This document shows, piece after piece, positions 1 through 5,999 of a stretch of DNA of 5,999 bases. Numbering within the stretch: position 1 is the first letter of the stretch; each line of letters starts with the position of its first letter. The position numbers and the translations under genes were made by a program. The stretch lies in the NCBI GenBank assembly GCA_004297645.1, contig SCUG01000445.1, positions 1 to 5,999 of the forward strand, read 5' to 3'. The notes under the pieces are model-generated. The model saw only the letters and a list, made by a program, of their open reading frames with translations, was not told the origin of the DNA and did not search any database. Source of the stretch: Saprospiraceae bacterium. GTDB lineage: Bacteria; Bacteroidota; Bacteroidia; Chitinophagales; Saprospiraceae.

Positions 1-632
1 ATCAGCTGGCAGCAGAGTGGTTCAGCGGCAAAGCCAAACTAACCTACCGCGACGAATATTCAAGGCAGAGTTTTAGTGCCAATATTCGCATCCGCAAAGA
101 CAGCGTCATCTGGATGAATTTCAAAAAATTCAGCCTCGAAGCCGCACGAGTGCTCATCACTCCCGATTCTGTTTTCATCCTCGACCACATCAACAGCCAA
201 TACAGCATCGAGCCATTCGAATACGTCCAGCGCCGGTACAACCTGCCGGTCGGGTTCCAGGGCTTGCAGGCCATGATACTCGGCAACCCGGTCTTCTTTT
301 CCCAAAACACAGAGGCGGCGGTGGAGGAGCAACGATATGTCATGAGCCAGAAAACCGGCCGGTATGCCGCAAAATACTGGTTAGACGGAGCGAATATGCT
401 GTTGCAGGAATTCATGGTGGAAGATTTTCGCAACCACCGGAAGATGTCCGTGGAGTCGTCGGATTACCAATCGTTGGAGCACAAGCAGAGATTTTCCTAT
501 TTTCGTAGCTTTAACTTAAGCCATCCCGACTTTGGAGAGATAGCGTTGGATGTCAAGTTTTCCAAAGTAGAAATAAATGTCCCTAAAAGTGTCAATTTCG
601 AAATACCCGCCAGGTATGAAAGAATCAATTAG
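1..632 (+). CDS. DUF4292 family envelope protein, 5' end cut off by the window edge
   Basis: The open frame enters at base 3 with no start codon and gives 209 residues to the TAG at 630-632. An internal ATG at 114 is not the real start, because the residues before it fit the family well. They include a Trp near the left edge and the segment RIRKDSVIW, followed by EAARVLITPDSVFILDHINSQY. The order RI.KDS.IW, then ARVLIT.DSV, then a later QA-ILGNP segment, and a C-terminus ending in FEIPARYERI is what I know from the Bacteroidota family DUF4292. Members are usually about 250-270 residues with an N-terminal lipoprotein signal, so roughly 50 residues and the signal are missing here. The biochemical function is unknown. 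A LolA/LolB-like fold has been suggested, but I treat that as inference. The gene overlaps the start of the EnvC-like gene by 17 bases, which implies co-transcription and translational coupling. Family assignment rests on recalled motifs, not a search. Confidence 0.85.
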   Translation, partial: QLAAEWFSGKAKLTYRDEYSRQSFSANIRIRKDSVIWMNFKKFSLEAARVLITPDSVFILDHINSQYSIEPFEYVQRRYNLPVGFQGLQAMILGNPVFFSQNTEAAVEEQRYVMSQKTGRYAAKYWLDGANMLLQEFMVEDFRNHRKMSVESSDYQSLEHKQRFSYFRSFNLSHPDFGEIALDVKFSKVEINVPKSVNFEIPARYERIN

Positions 633-1860
633 CGCTGTGAAGTACCTCACAACTGCGGTTTCTCTTTTATTGATGCTTTGTTTCTTGATGATGAGTGTAG
701 GTGCTTTTGGGCAACAGTCGCGGAAAGACCTGGAGGATAAACGCAAGCAATTGCTCAAGGAAATCGAGCGCACCTCCAGCTTGCTCAAGCAAACCCAAAA
801 AAACAAGGAAGCCACCTTTTCGCATTATATCACCCTGCAAAAGCAGATATCAAAGCGGCAGCAGCTCATCGAAACGCTCCAAACCGAAATCGCCTTCATG
901 CAGAGCAACGTGGACCGTACCTCCGGGGTTATCGAAGCACTTTCCGGCGATGTGGACCGCCTTAGAGAGGAGTACGCCAGCATGGCGCGCCATGCTTACC
1001 GCCAGAAGCTGAGCGGCAGCGCCTGGCTTTTCATATTCTCCGCAAAGAACTTCAACGATACTTTCCGGCGTTGGCAGTACCTTCGCCAGTACGACAGCTA
1101 CCGCCAAAAACAGGCCCGCCTCATTTTGGAAACCCAAAAGACCCTGATGAACAAAATCAATATTCTGGAACAGCGCAAGTTGGATAAACTACACCTCCTT
1201 GACTCAGAAAAGCGGCAATCGGAAATTTTGGGCCTGGAGGTTAGCGCCAAAAACAGATTGCTCGGAGAGCTTAAGGACGATGAAATCCGTCTCAGCAAAG
1301 AACTTCAAGCCAAAGAAATCGCAGCAGCAAAGCTGAGCGCTGCCATAGAGCGCGTCATCAAAGAGGAAATCGCAAGGGCGGGCAATGCTGCAAAAGCGAA
1401 ATCGCCGGCGACAAAGGCCTCCACAGACAAGGCCGTGGCACTGTCGAAAGATTTTCAAAAAAACAAAGGCCGGCTGCCCTGGCCCGTGAAAAACGGCGTC
1501 ATTACCGGCTATTTTGGAAAACAACAGCACCCCACCATAAAAACCATCGAAATCACCAACAATGGCATTGACATTCGTACAGACCAAGGCTCTCTGGTCA
1601 GGGCCGTGTTTGACGGGAAAGTCGCCGGCACCCAATTTATCCCCGGCTATGATTATATGGTAATTTTGCAGCACGGCGATTTTTACACCGTGTACTCCAA
1701 CCTCGAAGAGGTGAACGTCAGGAAGGGCGACGAAGTGAAAACGCGGCAAGATATAGGAAAAGTGAGCACTGACCGAAAGACCAATACCTCCGAGGTGCAT
1801 TTTGAAATCTGGCAGGAAAAAACGAGGCTGAATCCCTCGGAATGGGTATCTGGCAAATGA
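616..1860 (+). CDS. EnvC-like murein hydrolase activator (coiled coil plus degenerate LytM/M23 domain)
   Basis: A 414-residue secreted protein. I chose ATG 616 over an in-frame ATG at 577 because it places a clean signal peptide at the N-terminus: a Lys-containing start, a hydrophobic core at residues 11-28, and likely cleavage after AFG (residue 32). Residues 34-255 are rich in K, E, Q and L and look like the long coiled coil of EnvC proteins. Residues about 256-285 form an Ala/Lys/Ser linker. Residues 288-412 are a LytM (peptidase M23) domain. The zinc site is damaged. The usual HxGxD reads NNGID (N315, D319), the YxHL motif reads YSNL (N362), and the final HxH reads EVH (E393, H395). This matches non-catalytic EnvC-type activators, which switch on N-acetylmuramoyl-L-alanine amidases in the periplasm during cell separation. 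That role is inferred from the family. No Shine-Dalgarno sequence is seen. The start overlaps the DUF4292 gene, a pairing I recall as common in Bacteroidota. Confidence 0.9.
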   Translation: MKESISAVKYLTTAVSLLLMLCFLMMSVGAFGQQSRKDLEDKRKQLLKEIERTSSLLKQTQKNKEATFSHYITLQKQISKRQQLIETLQTEIAFMQSNVDRTSGVIEALSGDVDRLREEYASMARHAYRQKLSGSAWLFIFSAKNFNDTFRRWQYLRQYDSYRQKQARLILETQKTLMNKINILEQRKLDKLHLLDSEKRQSEILGLEVSAKNRLLGELKDDEIRLSKELQAKEIAAAKLSAAIERVIKEEIARAGNAAKAKSPATKASTDKAVALSKDFQKNKGRLPWPVKNGVITGYFGKQQHPTIKTIEITNNGIDIRTDQGSLVRAVFDGKVAGTQFIPGYDYMVILQHGDFYTVYSNLEEVNVRKGDEVKTRQDIGKVSTDRKTNTSEVHFEIWQEKTRLNPSEWVSGK

Positions 1861-1940
1861 GGACATGACATAAATGCGCCTTTTGCAAAAAAGGTCTGCC
1901 CTGTTCTCAAAACTACGGAGGTCTTTTTTAAACTTTAATA
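1861..1940 (+). other. 80-base spacer between the EnvC-like gene and hflX
   Basis: This A/T-rich spacer holds no gene. A GGAGG at 1917-1921 is a perfect Shine-Dalgarno core, but it lies 19 bases before the hflX ATG. No alternative start is correctly spaced, because a TAA in the hflX frame follows at 1929-1931. A small 6-bp hairpin is possible (CCTTTT at 1879-1884 with AAAAGG at 1889-1894), too weak to call a terminator. I found no match to the Bacteroidota -7 element TAnnTTTG. Read-through from the upstream envelope genes into hflX remains possible. Confidence 0.5.
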
Positions 1941-3155
1941 ATGAACAAAGAGTGGAACATAACTAAGGCCCGCAGTAAAGGCATCAAAGCAGAGACGGAA
2001 CACGCCGTTCTGGTGGGGCTGGTGTACAACCTCCAAACCGAAGAAGAAGTACAGGAGTACCTCAATGAGCTGGAATTTCTTGCCCTCACAGCAGGCGCCG
2101 AAACCCGGAAGCGCTTCGTCCAGAAACTGCCCCATCCCGACCCGCGCACTTTTATCGGCAAAGGGAAAATGGAAGAAATAAAAGACTACCTCGACCGGCA
2201 CGAAGAGATAAACCTCGTCATTTTCGACGACGACCTTTCCGGCAAGCAGGTCTCAATTCTGGAAACAAATCTGAAGGTGAAAATCGTGGACCGCAGTAGC
2301 CTCATCCTTGACATTTTCGCCCAAAGGGCGCAAACCTCACAGGCCAGGACCCAAGTCGAACTCGCACAATTGCAGTATCTGCTGCCACGCCTGCGGGGGC
2401 TTTGGAGCCACCTCGAACGCCAGCAAGGCGGCATCGGCATGCGGGGGCCGGGCGAAAAAGAAATCGAGACAGACCGCCGGATAGTGCGCGATAAGATAAG
2501 CCTGTTGAAAAAACAATTGGAAAAGATAGACCGGCAAGCCTCCACCCAACGCAAAAATCGCGACCGGCTCATCCGGGTGTCGCTCGTGGGCTACACCAAC
2601 GTAGGCAAATCCACCCTGATGAATGTCCTGAGCAAATCCGATGTCTTCGCAGAAGATAAACTCTTCGCCACACTCGACACCACCGTGCGAAAAGTGGTTT
2701 TTGAAAACGTGCCCTTTCTGCTTTCCGACACGGTGGGGTTCATTCGCAAACTGCCACACCATTTAGTGGAGAGCTTTAAATCCACCCTCGACGAAGTGCG
2801 TGAAAGCGACATTCTGCTCCATGTGGTGGACATCGGGCACCCCCGGCACGAAGACCACATAAAAACCGTCAATCAAACGCTTCAAGAATTGGGCGCCCGC
2901 CAAAAACCAACCCTCCTTATTTTTAATAAAATAGACCTCTACCGCCAGCGCAACTTCGACGAATTATTAGACAACCAAACCAAAGCTGAGATTGAGAGCG
3001 ACCTGAAATCCCGCCTGAAAAATGAGTTTGAAGTGGACAACGTCTTCATCTCGGCCATCAGCAAAGAAAACCTGGACGAACTGCGCGCAAAGGTGATAGC
3101 TATGGTTAAGCAGGAATACCAGGTGCGCTACCCCTATGAGGTGCAGCCTTGGTGA
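1941..3155 (+). CDS. hflX: GTPase HflX
   Basis: A 404-residue cytoplasmic GTPase of normal length for HflX. HflX binds 50S and 70S ribosomes, splits stalled or heat-damaged ribosomes, and hydrolyses GTP. The N-terminal HflX domain spans about residues 20-210. It includes the DPRTFIGKGK segment and the family hallmark GPGEKEIETDRR at 169-180, followed by a basic helical linker. The G domain then shows G1 GYTNVGKST (217-225), a Thr-rich switch I (FATLDTT), G3 DTVGF (263-267), G4 NKID (329-332) and G5 SA (371-372). All nucleotide-binding motifs are intact. ATG 1941 follows an A/T-rich stretch. An in-frame TAA at 1929-1931 rules out a longer form. It lies 80 bases after the EnvC-like gene, so it may have its own promoter, but I cannot point to one. 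Its TGA lies inside the left arm of the inverted repeat that separates it from the convergent SpoIIM-like gene. Confidence 0.97.
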   Translation: MNKEWNITKARSKGIKAETEHAVLVGLVYNLQTEEEVQEYLNELEFLALTAGAETRKRFVQKLPHPDPRTFIGKGKMEEIKDYLDRHEEINLVIFDDDLSGKQVSILETNLKVKIVDRSSLILDIFAQRAQTSQARTQVELAQLQYLLPRLRGLWSHLERQQGGIGMRGPGEKEIETDRRIVRDKISLLKKQLEKIDRQASTQRKNRDRLIRVSLVGYTNVGKSTLMNVLSKSDVFAEDKLFATLDTTVRKVVFENVPFLLSDTVGFIRKLPHHLVESFKSTLDEVRESDILLHVVDIGHPRHEDHIKTVNQTLQELGARQKPTLLIFNKIDLYRQRNFDELLDNQTKAEIESDLKSRLKNEFEVDNVFISAISKENLDELRAKVIAMVKQEYQVRYPYEVQPW

Positions 3156-3210
3156 ATAGTCCGCAGTCTTCAGTCCACAGTCCGCGGACTGAAGACTGCG
3201 GACTATTCAC
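3152..3210. terminator. Perfect 25-bp inverted repeat between convergent genes, probable bidirectional terminator
   Basis: Bases 3152-3176 and 3186-3210 are perfect reverse complements, with a 9-base loop (3177-3185). The hairpin lies exactly between the ends of hflX (+) and the SpoIIM-like gene (-). The TGA stop of each gene falls inside one arm, at 3153-3155 and 3207-3209. There is no U-run after the stem on either strand, so this is not a textbook intrinsic terminator. A stem this stable between convergent genes could still stop transcription or protect both mRNA 3' ends. The palindrome is seen directly; the role is inferred. Confidence 0.6.
3157..3205. repeat. Seven-unit heptamer array, four CAGTCNN copies followed by three inverted copies
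   Basis: Bases 3157-3205 divide exactly into seven 7-base units. Four are in direct orientation, starting at 3157, 3164, 3171 and 3178, all of the form (C/T)AGTCNN. Three are inverted, starting at 3185, 3192 and 3199. The inverted units are the complements of the fourth, second and first direct units. The third direct unit (CAGTCCA) has no partner. The centre, 3178-3191, is itself a 14-base perfect palindrome (CAGTCCGCGGACTG), so two alternative hairpins are possible. I have an impression of similar CAGTC-type heptamer repeats between genes in other Bacteroidota, but this is recollection and unchecked. Confidence 0.75.
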
Positions 3211-5063
3211 TCCCTCTCTAAGCCCCGGATGCGCCGTTGAACGTGAATATTTTTAATTCTTTCCTTCAGAAAAGTAGCTTCGTGAACTTCCAGGTTTGAA
3301 AAATACTGAAGGCCCAACCCGGTGGCCCACAGGCCAAATATCAGCAGCAGCACAAACATGGAAATGAAGGTGGCCAGCACCGTCGAAAACAATGTCCCAT
3401 TTTCTTCGGAGAAGAAAAAATTCATGCTGAACGCGTCCAGTAAAAACCAGAGAATGCCGGTGTCGAGGAGAAGAAAAAACAGCGTACCGCAGAGCACCAG
3501 CGTAAAAAACAGTCCGAGCATCTGAAAATATACACCTCCCGAAAGCAAAATCGTGCGGCCTGCACCCTGCATAAAACCCGTCCGCTCGGTGAGCATCGTT
3601 TGCATCCAAAGAAAAAGCAGCGGGAATGTGAAGAACATCATCAGCGGGGTGTACCACTCAAGCGTGATGATGACGATGTTCAGCAGCAGGACCACGGCCA
3701 GTGTTTTAGAAAAACTCCAAACGATGTCAGGCCACCGGCGCCGTTCACCTGAGCCGGGATTACTCGCTTTATCCATCAAAATTTGCACGGTAAAGGCGGT
3801 GACAGCGAGCGCCAGCGCGGTGAAAGGCAACAGCCAGGGATGGTGCTCATTCACAAAAAAGCGATGCAGTACACTAAAGGTGCCGAACAACCCTTCGGGA
3901 AAGGAGAACAGTTTCACAGCGGAAGCATTCGCTGCCCCAAATGCCCCGGCACAATAGATGGCAGCTCCCGCACCCGATGCGAGGGCTATGGGTTTGAAGT
4001 TTTCCCTAAAAAACAGGAAGGTGTCTGTGAAAAGCGCACCCGTATTTTTTACGCTCGAGAAACCGATGTTTTTTGCCCCACCGGGCGTGAGCCGGTGCGG
4101 CTCTAAGTGGGAAAATCCTCTCTTGGCCTTCCAACGGGGGTAAAGCACAAAATAGAACAAAACGAAACCAAGACACAGAAAAATGAAAGCGCCCCGCAAA
4201 ACATCCGGCGCACCAGTGTGGCGGGTGAGGTAGCTTTCGGTGAACCCGGCGATGATGAACAGCGGCACCACTCCCATCATCATGCTGACGCCGCGCCGCG
4301 CCGCCATTTGGAAAGAGCGCATGCGGGAGAGGGTACCCGGAAATGCCAGGCCCCGGCCCATCGTCAGTCCAGCAGCTCCGGCTATTACGATAGACGACAA
4401 TTCGAAGGCACCGTGCAGCCACACAGCGAGGAAAGACTCGCGAAACAGCCCATGTTCGATAAAAAAATATTGGAATGCGCCGAGCATGATGCCATTGCGC
4501 AGCAAAATGCCAAGAGTGCCGATGCCGTAAAAAAGCCCCATCGCAAAGGTGTAAAACGACACCATGATGTTATTCAGCGTGATGCCGAGAAACATGTTGA
4601 ACTCGCCCCGCTCTTTGTACACTGCCATAGGATCGCCGGAGGCAATGTTTTCCTGCGTCATTCGCACGTAATCTTCGCCGAGCATGGCCTGCACAAAATC
4701 GGGGGCGGCGGCACTGGACAACATGCCGATGGCTACCGCCACCGAGAATACGAGGAAAGAAAGCAACAATTCTTTTCGCGCATCATACATCAGGCGGGGT
4801 AAGTCGTCGAGCCAAAAAGCCGTGAACCGGCTGCGCTTCGATTCCTTGTTTTTGTAGATGTTGAAAAATAACCGTTGTGCCAGGCTGTTGAGATAAACCC
4901 GCACCGAGCGATTGGGGTAAAACGTGCGGGCATGCGACAGGTCGTCGGTCACCTGAATGAAAAGGTCGTAGAGCTTGCCGGGGTCCTGTTGGTCTCCTTC
5001 CAGTGTCTCTTCCAACGCCTTCCATTTTTTTTCATTCTGCTGGATAAACGAGGTCTCGCGCAT
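3207..5063 (-). CDS. SpoIIM/DUF95 family membrane protein with a long C-terminal membrane extension
   Basis: A 618-residue multi-pass membrane protein. Residues 1-312 match the Bacteroidota form of the SpoIIM (DUF95) family. They comprise a cytosolic N-terminus with FIQQNEKKW and DDLSHARTFYPNRSV, then about six membrane segments. Typical motifs are YVRMTQENI, GDPMAVYK, LNNIMVSFYTF, NGIMLGAFQYFF, WLHGAFELSSIVIAGAAGL and FPGT. Stand-alone members I know are about 320 residues. Here a linker (313-355) leads to a second module (356-590) with about six more hydrophobic segments and a basic tail. That tail contains LQYFSNLEVHEATFLKERI, which resembles the ends of other Bacteroidota membrane proteins, though I cannot name the family. 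SpoIIM is part of the engulfment machinery in Bacillus. Non-sporulating Bacteroidota use it for something unknown, so no sporulation role should be assumed. The ATG at 5063 starts the conserved N-terminus directly. I see no promoter box. The gene is not visibly in an operon. Confidence 0.88.
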   Translation of the reverse strand: MRETSFIQQNEKKWKALEETLEGDQQDPGKLYDLFIQVTDDLSHARTFYPNRSVRVYLNSLAQRLFFNIYKNKESKRSRFTAFWLDDLPRLMYDARKELLLSFLVFSVAVAIGMLSSAAAPDFVQAMLGEDYVRMTQENIASGDPMAVYKERGEFNMFLGITLNNIMVSFYTFAMGLFYGIGTLGILLRNGIMLGAFQYFFIEHGLFRESFLAVWLHGAFELSSIVIAGAAGLTMGRGLAFPGTLSRMRSFQMAARRGVSMMMGVVPLFIIAGFTESYLTRHTGAPDVLRGAFIFLCLGFVLFYFVLYPRWKAKRGFSHLEPHRLTPGGAKNIGFSSVKNTGALFTDTFLFFRENFKPIALASGAGAAIYCAGAFGAANASAVKLFSFPEGLFGTFSVLHRFFVNEHHPWLLPFTALALAVTAFTVQILMDKASNPGSGERRRWPDIVWSFSKTLAVVLLLNIVIITLEWYTPLMMFFTFPLLFLWMQTMLTERTGFMQGAGRTILLSGGVYFQMLGLFFTLVLCGTLFFLLLDTGILWFLLDAFSMNFFFSEENGTLFSTVLATFISMFVLLLIFGLWATGLGLQYFSNLEVHEATFLKERIKNIHVQRRIRGLERE

Positions 5064-5205
5064 AGTTCGGGTAAGTTAGCGCCTAAAAGTACAAAGAGCT
5101 GCCCAGGCGAGGATATTCTCTTTCTGAAAAAGATTTTACGCCAACCATGATTTTTGGAACTTTGCACGCTTTTTGAAATGCCCTTAAATTAAAAATTGAC
5201 CGGTT
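5064..5205. promoter_or_regulatory. Divergent intergenic region between the SpoIIM-like gene and the putative lipoprotein gene
   Basis: This 142-base A/T-rich spacer separates two divergently read genes, so it should contain both promoters. On the + strand, GAACTTTG at 5157-5164 differs by one base from the Bacteroidota -7 element TAnnTTTG. It would leave a leader of roughly 35 bases before the ATG at 5206, but I see no good TTG-type -33 box. On the - strand I find no convincing element. Neither start has a Shine-Dalgarno sequence, which is usual in this phylum. Confidence 0.4.
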
Positions 5206-5799
5206 ATGAAATGGACGACAGTTATTTTAAGCTTTGGCTTTTTATTCTACTTTGCCTGCTGTAACAAACCCTCTGTAGCCAACGGGCCGGGTGGTACTGA
5301 CCAGAAAATTGAAGTGCTTCCGGATTCTGCAAGAGTAGCTGCCATTGACCTGTACCGGCAAGAAGTAAGACAGAAAAATTTGAACAATGAATTTGCCGAA
5401 CAAAAGATAAAGCCCCACCTTTTTAGTGACAACGACTCTGGTCTGGTGCTAAGAGACAGCAGCGGGAAAATCGTAAGAGCCGGGTTCAGGATTTTTCAGG
5501 ATAGTATGGAAGAAATGATCGTCTATCATTTCAAAGATGGCGAGATGGTGTTTGTTGACTCCAGGGAATGGCACAAGCAAGGTGCTGCCCCTTATGCTAC
5601 CCAGCTTTATGCTTATTGCGACGAAAAAGGGCAGATATTTCAGGCTCAAAACCGTTCCATCCAACTTTCACCTGGGCAGCCTCCTTTGCAGTTGGGAAAT
5701 GAGACCTTGATTGATGTTTCGCCAAAGGCAGATTCTCTCACCAAAATGCTCAAAGATAAATGGCAGAAATACTTGGAAGCCGTCAATGCCAACCTCTGA
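5206..5799 (+). CDS. Putative lipoprotein of unknown function
   Basis: A 197-residue protein I do not recognise. The N-terminus has a Lys, a hydrophobic core (residues 4-16) and then two cysteines (C18, C19) followed by Asn. This looks like a lipoprotein signal peptide with C18 as the lipidated residue. The lipobox (YFAC) is atypical because Tyr replaces the usual Leu/Val/Ile at -3. The mature protein begins with a Gly/Pro/Asp-rich linker (about 20-40) and continues as a single soluble domain. Alternating polar and hydrophobic stretches such as GFRIFQ, MIVYHFKDGEMVFVDS and TQLYAYCDEKGQIFQ suggest a mostly beta fold. It ends in a charged helix (about 176-196). No enzyme motif is visible. It is read away from the SpoIIM-like gene and has no downstream partner in the window. 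Continuous coding sense, signal peptide and plausible start support a real gene; the function is unknown. Confidence 0.75.
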   Translation: MKWTTVILSFGFLFYFACCNKPSVANGPGGTDQKIEVLPDSARVAAIDLYRQEVRQKNLNNEFAEQKIKPHLFSDNDSGLVLRDSSGKIVRAGFRIFQDSMEEMIVYHFKDGEMVFVDSREWHKQGAAPYATQLYAYCDEKGQIFQAQNRSIQLSPGQPPLQLGNETLIDVSPKADSLTKMLKDKWQKYLEAVNANL

Positions 5800-5905
5800 T
5801 GAGCCGCTAAAAAAATCAGGTGCTATGTGAAAGCGTGTGAGTAAGGTATGCAGGGTACCCCTTTGCTCGACTTTAGCCATTTGAGCAATCCCGGTTATCA
5901 ACAAA

Positions 5906-5997
5906 CAAAAGTGCCGGGTTAGCGAGGGTTTTAGTTTTTGGATGTCGGTAGAAAATACCGACATTCAAAAACTGGCAGTCAACCGCAAAAGTGCTGG
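5906..5997 (+). repeat. Direct repeats CAAAAGTGCYGG flanking the hairpin
   Basis: CAAAAGTGCCGG at 5906-5917 recurs as CAAAAGTGCTGG at 5986-5997, exactly 80 bases on. Each copy is preceded a few bases earlier by TCAAC (5898-5902 and 5979-5983). The hairpin lies between them, and its centre is within about 2 bases of the midpoint of the two copies. The second copy touches the window edge, so more copies may follow. Confidence 0.5.
5933..5973. repeat. 18-bp inverted repeat (hairpin) with a GAAAA loop
   Basis: Bases 5933-5950 pair with 5956-5973 over 18 positions. The single non-Watson-Crick pair is G5941 with T5965, a wobble in RNA. The loop is GAAAA (5951-5955). The arm core is ATGTCGGTA against TACCGACAT. 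The flanks run T-rich on the left and A-rich on the right, the reverse of a standard bidirectional terminator, and there is no U-run after the stem. Termination of the lipoprotein gene 134 bases upstream is therefore uncertain. A repeat-element or structured-RNA role is equally possible. Confidence 0.65.
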
Positions 5998-5999
5998 TA

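Larger units (their letters stand above)
5800..5999. other. 200-base region at the right edge without a convincing gene
   Basis: No coding sequence is supported here. The stretch contains an 8-base palindrome (GGGTACCC, 5853-5860) and a weak 6-bp hairpin (TTGCTC 5863-5868 with GAGCAA 5883-5888). It also contains the strong hairpin at 5933-5973 and the CAAAAGTGCYGG direct repeats listed separately. A - strand open frame (5964 down to 5668) runs through it but overlaps the lipoprotein gene antisense and shows no recognised motif. Confidence 0.5.

Noticed and set aside
577..615. Earlier in-frame ATG for the EnvC-like gene
   Set aside because: It would add 13 residues before the signal peptide and deepen the overlap with the DUF4292 gene. 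ATG 616 gives a standard signal peptide.
1204..1866. Minus-strand open frame of 220 codons
   Set aside because: It is antisense to the EnvC-like gene, whose LytM domain is well supported. The composition is typical of a shadow frame.
1879..1894. Short hairpin after the EnvC-like gene as a terminator
   Set aside because: Only six pairs, four of them A-T, and no U-run follows.
1917..1921. GGAGG as the hflX ribosome binding site
   Set aside because: It is 19 bases from the ATG, too far for normal pairing, and no alternative start is correctly placed.
4107..4802. Long + strand open frame of 231 codons
   Set aside because: It lies entirely antisense to the SpoIIM-like gene, is rich in His, Arg and Gln with no recognisable motif, and the opposite frame has clear family motifs.
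5853..5860. GGGTACCC palindrome as an operator
   Set aside because: An isolated 8-base palindrome is expected by chance often enough, and no promoter or regulator gene is nearby.
5668..5964. Minus-strand open frame of 98 codons reaching into the right-edge region
   Set aside because: Nearly half is antisense to the lipoprotein gene, the other part runs through the hairpin, and no motif or start signal is visible.

Overview
The window looks like chromosomal housekeeping DNA from a member of the Bacteroidota. Three things point there. A DUF4292 gene sits directly upstream of an EnvC-like M23 gene. There is a Bacteroidota-type SpoIIM/DUF95 membrane protein. Starts are A/T-rich with no usable Shine-Dalgarno sequence. 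A Saprospiria- or Chitinophagia-like lineage is my guess and cannot be settled from this sequence. I see no tRNA, rRNA, CRISPR array, transposase or phage gene.

Layout. Bases 1-632 (+) hold the 3' part of a DUF4292 family envelope protein, cut by the window edge. Bases 616-1860 (+) encode a secreted coiled-coil protein with a degenerate LytM/M23 domain (EnvC type), overlapping the DUF4292 gene by 17 bases. Bases 1941-3155 (+) encode the ribosome-associated GTPase HflX. HflX meets a convergent gene at a 59-base perfect inverted repeat (3152-3210) built from CAGTCNN heptamers, and this repeat contains both stop codons. Bases 3207-5063 (-) encode a 618-residue membrane protein whose first half is SpoIIM/DUF95 and whose second half is an extra multi-pass membrane module. 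A 142-base divergent spacer separates it from a small putative lipoprotein of unknown function at 5206-5799 (+). The last 200 bases carry no convincing gene, but they hold a long hairpin (5933-5973) placed almost symmetrically between two copies of a CAAAAGTGCYGG direct repeat.

How the genes fit together. The first two genes form a likely envelope operon: an uncharacterised envelope protein plus a probable activator of peptidoglycan amidases. hflX is a separate stress and ribosome-rescue gene. The SpoIIM-like gene stands alone between a convergent and a divergent neighbour.

No clear defence or other new system is visible. The items most worth following up are the SpoIIM fusion, the heptamer repeat between convergent genes, and the hairpin with flanking direct repeats at the right edge.
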